A stretch of 64,000 nt of DNA from Chlorocebus sabaeus (Eukaryota; Chordata; Mammalia; Primates; Cercopithecidae): assembly GCF_047675955.1 (NCBI RefSeq), contig NC_132919.1:65948816-66012815 (forward strand), written 5' to 3'. Below, one piece after another: positions 11,301 to 23,300 of this stretch. The first letter of the stretch is position 1. Every line of letters starts with the position of its first letter. The notes below the pieces were generated by a model. That model was not told where the DNA came from. It did not search any database and was given only the letters and a program-made list of their open reading frames with translations. A program made the position numbers and the translations under genes.

Positions 11301-14300
11301 CAAAATGTAAAGGCAAAGTGAGTGAAATGAAAATGACCAGATTGTTGCCATTACTTTTAAGTAAAGTTAACACCAAACTTACATGATGCTGTATAGATTA
11401 CATAGCGTTTTCACATTCACAGTGGTCAGAGGCAGCCTGGATGTAAAGTGGATGTTATGGGGTGGTGGGGGGTAGTGAGTAGTTTCATGAACTTTTAAAA
11501 AGCACTTCTATTAAAAAATTATTCGTAGATCTTCTGTAAACCTTTTTAAAAGACAGCTACAGTGACCCTGGCTTATTTGCTACTATTTCTCTGCTTTGTT
11601 ATATTATCGCCCAAGCCCACCATGGACCCCATGCTAGAGAGGGCATTCCTTATGGCCATGCTCCCAAGTCTTGCTTGTGTATCACCTGTTTCTTACTGAC
11701 TTCCAGCGTGTTGTGTTGTCAGAATTCCCAGTTTAGTTTGAGACAGATTTTGCACTTGGCATATTAGTAGTTCCCACCTTGCCATTCATACTTGGCTTTG
11801 TTGTTTCACATTTATCTTTTCTTAGCATGAAATGTAGCGACTGGAATTGTGTTATTAGCTACATCTTCTCTAATCGGTTCAAAGCAAATAGAGATTTGAT
11901 GGGAAAAGTCAGTGGATTATGGGCCTGTACAAAAGTGGTTTGATGAACATCCCTGCCATTTACATCTCCTCAAGGTATCCCAGAAGCTCTCTAGGACACA
12001 TTCCTCGAAGTGCTGGGTCATAGGATGGACACATGCTGTATTCTACTAGTTATTGTCAGAAAGCATTTAAAGTGTTTTACCAATTTATAATCCTACCAGC
12101 TGGGTATGAGAGTTCTAGTTTCCCTATTTCCTTATTAATGCATATGTTCCCAAACTTTAAAATATTTGTCAGTTTGACGGGCTAAAGAAATGTGATCTCA
12201 TTGCTTTTCATTTGTGTTTTCCTAATTGAGTGTCATTTTGTGTATTGATTGACCATTTGGGTTTTCTTTCCTGTCATTTGCCCTTCTTTTTTTTTTAAAA
12301 AAATGCCTTGTTGGACTTTTCCTATTGATTTGTAACAATTCCTTATATATTTTCTGCACATCAATCCTTTGTTATCTGCTGCAGATACCCTCCAGTCTGT
12401 GCTGTTCATTTATTTGTTTATTTTGTGGCTTTGGTGTACAGAAGTTTTTTATTTAATGTTGTCAGATGTATCTGTCTTTTTCTTTGTGGTTTGTGGGTTT
12501 TGTGGGGGCAGGTAGTTTTTGGATTTTGTCTTATTTAAGAAATCCTTCTGTAACCCAAGGTCATTTATGCATGCCTGTATTTTCTTCAGAAAGTTTGAAA
12601 GCTCTGCTTTTTCCAGATAGGTTTTAAGTGAGCTTGAGTTTATTTTTATGTGTTACCCGAGGTGTCCTTTTTCTGTACGGATAACAAACCGAAGCTGTTG
12701 GCATTTACTGTAGTCCCTTCTTTCAAAAGCTCCCAAATACATGGGGCTGTGTCTGCGCTCTGTCTTTCCTCTTGGGCCAGCTGTAGGGTTTGCCTTTCCT
12801 TGTCCATATGTGCCTGCACTGCCGCCATCTTGTTTCCATTGTTATAGTCATAATGGCTGGTTGGACAAGTCGCTCCTCCCCCTCCTTCTTCAGAGTGGTC
12901 TTGGCTATTCTTGGCCTCCCCACTTTTTATTATGTCACTGTTCGTGTTGATAATATTATGAACTTTCAGATTTTTCTATTAAATCAGCATTGAAAATTTA
13001 CCTCACAGCCTGCGTCAGGACTTCCTTAGAGTCCTAATTCTCCTTTCCATCCCCGTTACCCTCCGGTCCCCTATACCCGTTCCCTTGTTTGCCCTGCTTC
13101 AGATGTCGGCTACCTCAGGCTGCATTCCTACATCCACCCCCATACCTCCACACCCCCACATCATCCCGGAATATCCCAGACTTACTTTCCGGAAGCAACG
13201 GTCTGGTCTTGGACTCTAGCAGTGATTTCTAGTTGCTTCTCAGGGCCACAGGTCTTGCCTAGGAGCACCCTGGGGAGTCATTTCACAGCTCGCCCAGCTT
13301 CTTTTGGTGCCCGAGGTCATGTCTGGAGGCCACAGGGAAGCCCTGGTAAAGACTGGGCACCAGCTGAAGCTGAAGTTGGGTGCTTGGCTGGCACTGGTAA
13401 ATTTGGAGTCTTGGTTTGCAGTGCTTATGATGGAGACTGGTTGCTGACCTTTCCTCCAGCGTTGGGGATGATGTGAGAGTCCAGCAGGCTCCCTACGTGT
13501 GGGCCCTAACTTGGGGAACCTCCACTGTGAGCACCAGGAAGTGGACGGTGGAGCCAGCATAAGCAGTATCCCAAGGACTGATCATGGAGGACCACTAGGA
13601 AGGGGGTCCTGAGGATGACCTTGGCCAGGCCCTGGAAAGCCTCCAGAGAGTGTTACCCAGATCCAGGGTACAGTGTTGCATTTCCACATGAGATGGCAGT
13701 TCCTTCTTTCCTTGATATTGTCAGGGAAAGATGTTTACCAAACAGGAGGTCCCTATCTTTCAGGGTCTTCCTTTGACTGGTTTCCTCCAGTGAGTCACTT
13801 CACCATCCTCTTCCTCTGACCTGATTCTCTTTCAAGCAGCCCACCCTGCTTGTAACCCACATGTCTCGTATGAATTTTTGCATATCAATTTTCTCTATCT
13901 TCCTTCACCAAATGATGTCTCCCTTCTTCACAGTGATGCTCAGAACTCTCTCCGTCCACAAAACTTACCTGGTTTCTTTTTCTCAGCCCCGCCCCCTGTC
14001 TGCTTGCCTGTGACACCACTGTGCAGAGCTGCCCCTCTTTCTGTTTGTTTATACTTATGTGTATTGCTTTTCTTGTGAATCTTCCCAGGGCTTGTTCATG
14101 TCTGTCCAGCCTGTCATTCCTAATTATGTTGTTTCTCAAGGACAAGGATTATATCTCCCTTGCCCTTTGACTCTTCCTAGTACAGGCCAGTGCTTAGCAC
14201 ATTAGGTCATAGAACAGAAAGTAGGATTGGCTGGGTCCAGTTCGAGGTTTATCGCTTGCTGTGTGACCTTGAACAAGTTACATAAGCTTTCTGGGCTTCA

Positions 14301-17300
14301 GTTTTATTTATAAAATGAGGATGATAATAGTACTTTCCTCATAGGGTTATTGACTTGGCAGAGTCTTTTGGATATGGTAAGCACCCATAATCTGCCTATC
14401 AGTGTTATTATTAGTAGTTAAGATATTAGAAACCATGCCAAAACGTGGGACCTAAAGTGCCACATACAAATTTTACAGTTCAGTGATGCTGTCAATTTAA
14501 ATCAGTTACATGTTGGCATCAGAAACATTGTCTTTTCTGACTGAAGCGCTGTTGATTACTCCTGTCTCACTCATTTCCTCCCTCTTCCTTTGATAGGCAG
14601 GTCCACGAGATCCAGTCTCGCATGGGACGCCTGGAGACGGCAGACAAGCAGTCTGTGCAGAGTGAGTAATTAACTGTGGAGACCAGAGTCCTTTCTCTGA
14701 TGACAGGGTGCTAATGGGCTGGGTTTCCTGACTGCACTCTGCCTCGGGGGCTTAATGATTCAGCGTGGAATGAGTTTTGTTGTTAGGGTGGACAGAAAAA
14801 CCCTATGGCAAAATCACTGATTTCCCTGAGTGTGCCCTTTGGAATCCCACAAGTCTTATCCCCCATTACCCCTCCACTCAACCTGACATGGCCCTATGGG
14901 AATGGAAGCGCTTGCCTCCATCTGTCTTAATCTAATTACCTAGTCCTTAGAGGAATGTACTCCATAAAAATTCAGAGATGTTTAACTGGAATTGGCCATT
15001 TCTTCTGAGCTGAGAACTGTGGCTTTTTAGGAGGATTATTCAGAAACGAACAGCAATATTAATTAGTTTAGTTCCCACAGCATGGTTTCTTTTGAGAAGC
15101 ATGCTGGATATTTGTTTTTTTTCTTTTTTTTTTTTTTTTTTTTTCTCTCTATTCTAAGGAAAGATCTTTTTTCTGAGTCAGTCATACGGACACCACCTGC
15201 GGGGGCTGCCTACCCACCCCACTGCTGGGCTCCCTCCGGACCCATTCCTCCTGTTCTCTCTTGTCTCCTTTCACAGCTTCAGAAGCAGCTCTGTTCTTGG
15301 TTCTGTGCCCCACCTTGTTCTAATCTCAACTGTCTTTGTTTACTGTGGGCGCAAAGGCCTAGGAAGGGGCATTGTCACTGCTGTCACTTCTTTATGGGGC
15401 AAGAAGCAGTCTGGATGCTTTCTTTTGTGCACAGTTTAGCTTTTTTGTTCATTGGACTTTGTTTGCCTTCTCAGCAATCTTGTTACATGATTAGAAATGG
15501 AAAGAGGTCATTTTGACTGTCTTATCGAAAGGGATAAGGAAAATGACTGTATTTATCATATCTCTTTACCTCTGTGGATTCTTTCCTGGGCCTTTCCTAT
15601 TGATATTTGGTCTATTCTGGGGACGTCAACATTGCTCAGCCCACTCATTATTACAGAAAGCCTTAAGGGAGCTCTCCTCTGTATGTTTCACATACTAATC
15701 TTCCCCTTCCTTTATGCTTTTTTTTTAATTAAAAAAAAAAAAAACTCATTACTATAGGGAATTCAACTGGCAGTCTTTTTACTAGGTATTTATAATCCAC
15801 GTCTGAGAAATCCAAAGGAAAAGAGACCTATATCAGAAAATTTAGCTTAAAGTATTTATTTGTACAACCTTTGCATGTTTATTTTCTAAAGGTAGGAAAT
15901 TTATTTCTACAGATTTACCTTCAGCTTTTTAAAAAAATTGGCATTGTTGTGTCATTAACAACTATATACACGTACTTTTTTCAAAACAACATTTACGGCA
16001 TAATTTGAATTTTTTCTGTTATTCATTAGTGTATACATTTTTCTCCTTTTGAAATATGTAGTTCTAGTTTATTGGATATTGAAAAAAAAATCTGTAATTT
16101 ATTCTAATTTAAGTTCACTATCTCTTTTCCGGCAATTATTCTTTTTTCTTTTTTGTACAGTAGTAGAAAACGAAATCCAAGCAAGCATAGACCAGATATT
16201 CAGCCGTCTAGAACGTCTGGAGATTTTGTCCAGCAAGGAGCCCCCTAACAAAAGGCAAAATGCCAAACTGTAAGTGCTGACCTCTGACATGGCACTGCTA
16301 CTCCAGGCCTGGCAAGACAGGCTTTTCTCCTGGGGGGGAGGCGATAGAATATTCTGAAAACCCACGTACATGTTGAAAAACTACGACTATGCAAAGAAAA
16401 AGCCCCCCCAAGGGGCACAATTGTATCTGAGTGATGCTCCTCAAAATAAATAGCCTGTGAGGTTTGTGACTCAGAAACCTTGTGACCCCTTTGGTGTCAT
16501 TTTGAAATTTTGTCTCCAGTTCTTTTTTTCTGACTAGACCCATAGCCACCTGAAGCCTAATGTTGCCATGGAGTTTTGTTCTGCTCTTTGGTTTCTGCTG
16601 GGTTCTTCTTGGGTTGAAATGAAAAATCACTTGAATCAGTCCACCCATAATGAAATGCTGATCTAATGTTTGATACTCCACCATGAAATTAAAATGAAAC
16701 CACCCTCGCCACTCCACCCCCAGTGCCTGTTTCCAAAAGTTTTATGAAACTTTGTGGATGCTTTACCTCAAAGATGCCCTTGGGCTTCTTCCAGGAGAGC
16801 GATATAATCCATAGAAGGTCAAGAAGAGGTCAGCGAGCCTGCTTCCTGTCCCCTGTTCCCTGTCATGCATCCAGAATCAGAGAGCAACAGATTCTGAAGT
16901 AAAGCTGCCAGAAACTTGTGTGCTACCATCTCGCTTTAACCACACGTTACTTCTTTACTTTCAACATCATTGATCAAAATCAGATCTTGTGGTGGTGGGG
17001 TATAGCGTGGGGTGGTGTAGGGAGAAGTAAGGAAATGCCGTCTTTCCTGAATACAAAGCCTGGCCCCCCGAGACTCTGCTGCCCTGAGTTCCTGGAATTT
17101 AATCTCTCTCTCCATCAATTCCAGTCGGGTCGACCAGTTAAAGTATGATGTCCAGCACCTGCAGACTGCGCTCAGAAACTTCCAGCATCGGCGCCATGCA
17201 AGGGAGCAGCAGGAGAGACAGCGAGAAGAGCTTCTGTCTCGAACCTTCACCACTAATGTAAGCCAGGCCTGCGGTGAGGGTCGGCCTGCATTTGACAGAT

Positions 17301-20300
17301 TGTGGGGGCTGGAGTTCAGATCTCTGAGCGCCATCTGTTTTGGGGGTATCTGAAGAAGACTGGTGATGAGGAAACCAACTGGAAATGACGGGAACTTTGT
17401 GCATTGCCACAGAGACTAGACCTGGACAGAGAATCCCTTTTTCTAAGACAAAAACCTGAAGAGGAAGCAGTTAAATTGAAGGGGAATAGGCAGAGGTGAA
17501 AATTACCTGGTTGGACTGGTCTGAGACAGAAAGGTGGAAGTTCACATAGTGGAAACGTTTTTCTGATCAGATAGAGACAGATGATTAGAACTTAGGCCAT
17601 TTGTAGAGAAGGCAGTATTTCAAAGCTGCCTGCGGGCAGTTGCCGTTGTGCCGAGTATGTGTGTGGTTCCAGTGTCAGGTGCATTAAAATGTTTTTGCCC
17701 CTAGTCTGAGCAGCAATTTGGAGGAATTTGTTAACGGATGTGTAGGGTTAGACGGACTGCTTGCCTGAGTCTGTCTGAAAATGTGTTGGTGTGCACGTTT
17801 GATTTCTCAGAACCCATTGTCCCTGCCCTTTAGTCTTAACCAGATCATTTCCTGCACATGGCTGTAGAACATACTGGCCTTTTCTGTGTCCTGCATAATA
17901 TATTCCACTAAGTGAAGTGTGCTTTGGCTTTTTGTATTTCGTTTTTTACAGAGGATTATTTTCTAAAGAGACGTTAGCTTTCTAAGCCTGTTGTTAAAAT
18001 TCACATCATTTCCCGCTTTGTAGATGTTTAACCCTCAATGCTGCATCCTTGCTTTGCAATAAATTTCCCCAAGTGTTTCAGGCTCTGCCAATGTTGTTTT
18101 TGCTTCCCCAGACTAAGCAGTCAAGTCACAGTGTTTAACAGTTCAAAAATTTAATGAACTATAAGACACACTAAAAGTTGTTTGGATTTTAGATCGTTAA
18201 TAGTGTAGTAGTCAGGCCTTTTTTAGACCAGGGATGATCGCTTAGGATTATTTTGTTTTTTGCTAGCCTGGTGTGATGCTGTGCATACAGTCAGTTCTTA
18301 ATAAACATTGACTTGCCAGATGAAACTTCTTCCTGGTAATTCTACCATCTGGAGCTATAATACATTTTTCTGAGAGATAATGGCCCATCAGCCATACTGT
18401 TTTAGATGGGAGGGTAAGAAAGATTTGTATGTAAATGGCATTTCGTAAGTGTTTGTCAAATTACTGAAGAGAAGCCTCTAACTGAGTCTTTCGGGCATTA
18501 GCTGCATGCAGAACACTGATTAATTCAGGCACTAGGAGTAAAGCACATGATGAAATTAAAAGACCTGACACCTACCTGTGAGGAGCTCCCGTTAGCAGGG
18601 GCAGTTGAAAATGCACATGTACAAAATGATTCCAAATCTGAGCAGCAAAGAAACAGTGGCATAACCTTTTTTTTTTTTCTGACAGTTGAAACTGGGATTT
18701 AGGTGGTAAAAACAGCACTAGTAGGACGGGGCACAATGGCACACACCTGTGATCCCAGCACTTTGGGAGACCAAGGCAGCAGATTGTTCAGGAGTTCACC
18801 ATCCTGGGTGACATGGTGAGACCTTGTCTCTACAGAAAGTATAAAAATTAGCCCGACATGGTGGCATGAGCCTGTGGTACCAGCTACTCGGGAGGCTGAA
18901 GTGAGGGGATCACTTAAGCCTGGTAGGTCAAGGCTGCGCTCTATCCTGGGTGACAGAGTGAGACCCTGTCTCAAAAAAAACGTGAAACAAACCCCAGCAC
19001 TACTTGGCAGGAGAGTTTGTGATTGGCAGAAAAGAGAAGGGAACACTCTCACAACTGGTAAGGACTTGGCTCCTGTCTATAGTCCACTTTCAGTGCAAAA
19101 GTAGAGCCACCAGGATGGGTGTTGGTGTTTCTCTCTACAGTATGGGTAACAGGGCAGGCCGTGCGCTCAGTACCCAGATTCCTACCTCCACTGGACTTCT
19201 TACCAGCTCTGTGATCTTGGACAAGTTATTCTACCTTTCTGGGCATTTTTTCATCTATAAAATGGGGAGGCCTATGGACAGATTGCTTGAGCGCAGGAGT
19301 TCGAGACCAGCCTGAGCAACATGGTGAAACCCCGTCTCTACCAAAAATAAAAAAAAGAAAGAAAAAAACTGGGCATGGTAGCATGCACCTGTGGTCCCAC
19401 TGCTCAGAAGGCTGAGGTGGGAGAATCACTGAGTCCAGGAGGCTAAGGTTGCAGTGAGCTGAGATCGTGCCACTGCACTCCACCCTGCGTGACAGAGGGA
19501 GACCCTGTCTCAAAAAAAAATTAAAAATAAAAAAATATATATATATATAGAAAATGCAGAAGCACAGCCTCCTCTATCCTTAGTTAACCCTCAGTCTACT
19601 TGGAGAGGTAAACTATAGATAAAATAGCTAAAGGACACGAACAAACATTTAACATTGCATTAAGGGGAAGCCAAGGAAAGGAACATTTGGAACAAGCTAG
19701 GTTAGTGAGTAGTCAGAGAAAGCCTTTAGGAGACACCCAATGAGGTCTTGAAGGAATGGCTTTTCCTAAGAGGAGACAGTGATACAGAGACAAGTATCAT
19801 TGGAATTAATGTTATTTGTGGAGTGGAACTCATTTGGAGAGTGACAGATCTGAGGAAGTTCCTCTTCTGTGTGGACAGAGGCCACCCCAGGCCTTTGCTT
19901 GGCTTTTTCTTATCCGTTAGGGTCCGCTGATTCTTGCACCGCCCCTCTGGCTGTTCTGGCTTGGCCTTGACCAAAAGACAGAGCAGTCAGACCCCAGGAG
20001 CTGACAGACAAGCAAAGTTAATCAAGTGCCTGTGTTTCTTTCACAGGACTCTGACACCACCATACCAATGGACGAATCACTGCAGTTTAACTCCTCCCTC
20101 CAGAAAGTTCACCACGGCATGGATGACCTCATTTTAGATGGGCACAATATTTTAGATGGACTGAGGACCCAGAGACTGACCTTGAAGGTGGGGTCCCTGC
20201 TGGGGGACAGGGAGAAGGCCTCTTGTTTTAGCCTCATCCAATAGTTTAGTAACTGTGTTTATATTTTGATTACGTGTCCTCAAAATTGTGATATTTCGAT

Positions 20301-23300
20301 GACAAGACAGAGCACTTGCGTTTGGGATCCTTTCTGTTGGAGTTGAGTTACTGTGAGCCTGAAAGTACCCAGTTCCTTTGCCAGTGCTTGAAACAAACCA
20401 TGAAGTGGCCTCTCTTATTATCCAGGTCTTTTCCCATTTACTGAACTTATCATGAAAGTGAGTGCTACTACGAGGGGTCCAATCACAGGCTGAGAAATTG
20501 TGTTACAGAATCTACTCTTGGAAGAATGAAGACGTGGCTGTCCTTTGGTACCTCACTTTAAGGTGGCTTTCCCTTAGGACCCCTACTGTGGACTGCCTTA
20601 TAACTAAAACCTTTTGTATTTCAGTAACTGAATCCCCACCGTGCAGTGTTAGGGCTGCCTGGTTGTTTGCAGTAGATTAGAGCTTTAGAAGCTTCTAGAG
20701 CTTCTAAAACCCATGCTGGTGATCCCAGCGACTCTTCACTCCCTAGCCTCAGGTATTCCTAGAAGCCCTGACCAGTTGGCACTGCTGAGACTCCAGCCCC
20801 TGGGAGTGGTTTACAGAAACATTACACAGACTCTGATGTCAGTCATGATGTTTCAGCCTCTGCCCTTTTCCTGTATCAACCCTGATGGATAATAGGGCGT
20901 GGGTTCTGTGTGTTATCAGGGTGTGGTCCCCTGTGAATGAAGCACTCCCAGCCACTGAGCTGTGAGAAACAGTCACTCGGAAGTGTGAGCTTTATCTTAG
21001 TTTTTGTTGGACCATGTTGAGCCTGTCAGCTCCACAGGACTTCAGTGCGTTTCTGAACAGTCCCTGCCATCTCTACGGGGGAGAGGGTCAGGCAAGCTGC
21101 AAGTGACACTCGCCTCCTGCTGACAGTTGCAGTGTCTCAGATGGCCTGGAAGGGTGGTCTCCAACAGCCTGCTGGGCGCTCCCCTTTCATGAGAGCCACC
21201 TGTGGTGAACTGAACTGATACATGTTGATTAGTCTGCCCTTTCTTTAGAAAACTGCTACTCTCCTTTTCATATCTCAGAAAAACAGTAGAGGCCTTTTAG
21301 GACCAAACTCCATGTCACATGATGAAGAGCCAGTGGGGGTTAGAGCTTCCTGTTAAGGCACATGCAGCTTCCCACTGAAGTCTGGCAGCACTGGGGCGTC
21401 TGCACACCTCCTGCCACCCACACTGATTCCAGAGGGGAAGCCTGTGAGGTGGCTGGGGGTTGAGACTTCAGGTTTCTAATCACTTTCCTCTGCACACCTG
21501 TGGCTACCTGGTGTTTGTCTCTTGATTCCCTTCATCCACTTCCCACCCTATCTCTGTCAGGGATTTTCCACCTACGCCATTCGAAAGGAACATAGGAGAG
21601 GGCATGAAGGGGCTAGGCCGAAGCACTCTGAAGACTGGGGCCAATTTCCCACCCTATCTCTGTCAGGGATTTTCCACCTACGCCATTCGAAAGGAACATA
21701 GGAGAGGGCATGAAGGGGCTAGGCCGAAGCACTCTGAAGACTGGGGCCAATTTGTGGCTGAAAATGAATACATGTTTTGAAATTTATGGTCCTTTTCAAG
21801 TGATTTAGAAGGTTGATCCTTAGTCTCATACGGTGATGAAATAATCTGTGTGTTCAGAGCTAAGCAGGACTTTAGCAAGAGTCTGATTGTATTCTCTCTT
21901 GGGAAAAAAATACATTTCTCTGATCTCTGAAGGCAGTGAAGTTTGACTTGTAATTTCTCTGGCTAAGGCTTGTTAATTGCTGTCTGGGCAGAATGTAGAT
22001 TTTGGATTCCTGTCCATGATGCCTAATGTTGATCTCACTTTCCTTGCTTCTCTCAGTTGCTCATTAATGTGTATTTATTTAAAAAAAAAAAAAAAAGATA
22101 TGGGGCATGAGGTTAGATGCCATTCATATAAGTTGCAGTGGGTGATGTGTGCTGAGTGACTTGGGGTCTGCCCCGGCATTCACTTATACTTGTTACTTAC
22201 TAAGAAATTGAATGTGCTTTAAGCTGAAAATTAGAAAGCAGTAGGGAAGGACAGGCTGAATGGTTTGGGTTGTTGGTTTAGGAATAAAATGCCCTTTTGT
22301 TTTGGTGGTGGGTGATGCCATTTACAGAAGGGTTTTAGGTCATTGTGTTGGTGTCTTTCTGTCTTTCCCACTTCAGACCCTCTTGTAAATATGGACTTGA
22401 CCCACCCATTGTACTCAGAAGAAACCTCAAAGATTCTACTCTACAAAGTAAATGGGTTGGTATCAAGGATTATTGGAACTAGAGAGCCGAGGACAAGTTT
22501 TTTGATGTTGCCTTCTTTTTTAGTATAAAATATTCTAATTTTAAGTATTTTTGTTGAGATATAATTTACAGACAGTAAGGTGTACAGATCACATTTTTAC
22601 AGTTCAGTGAATTTGGGCAAATTACAACCTTTGTAACTCACACTCCCATCAAGGCCTGGACCATTTTCATTACCTCTGAAAGATCCCTCAGACCCCTTCC
22701 CAGTCAGTTGACCCCTCTGCCCCAGGCAACCACTGTTGTGATTTATTTCACCATAGATGAGGTTTGCTTGTTATTGAGCTTCATATAAAGGTATTCATAC
22801 TACTATTTTCTGTGTGGCTTCTTCCTCCCAGTTATGTTTCAAGGTTTGTTCACATTGTTACCTATTTAATTCCATGTTGGTAGTCAGGTACTTTTTATTG
22901 CAAAGCAGGATTCCATTGGTGTAGGTATACCATAATTTGTTCATTCATCTTGTGATTAATGATACCATTGTTTTCAGTATGTATTTATTTATGTATTTTT
23001 TTGAGACAGGGCCTCGCTCTGCCACCCAGGCTGGAGTGCAGTGGTGTGATCTTGGCTTACTGCAGCCTCGAACTCCTGGGCTCAAGTGATTCTGTCACCT
23101 TAGCCTCCCAAGTAGCTAGAGCCACAGGTGCATACCACCTTACCTGGGTAACTTAGAAAGCATCTTCACTACATGCCCAGGCTGATCTTGAACTCCTGGC
23201 CTCAAGTAATCCTCCTGCCCACCCCTCCCAAAGTGCTGGGGTTACAGGGATGAGTCACTGTGCCTGGCCTGTTTGCAGTTTTTAGATATTCTCCTATGTT

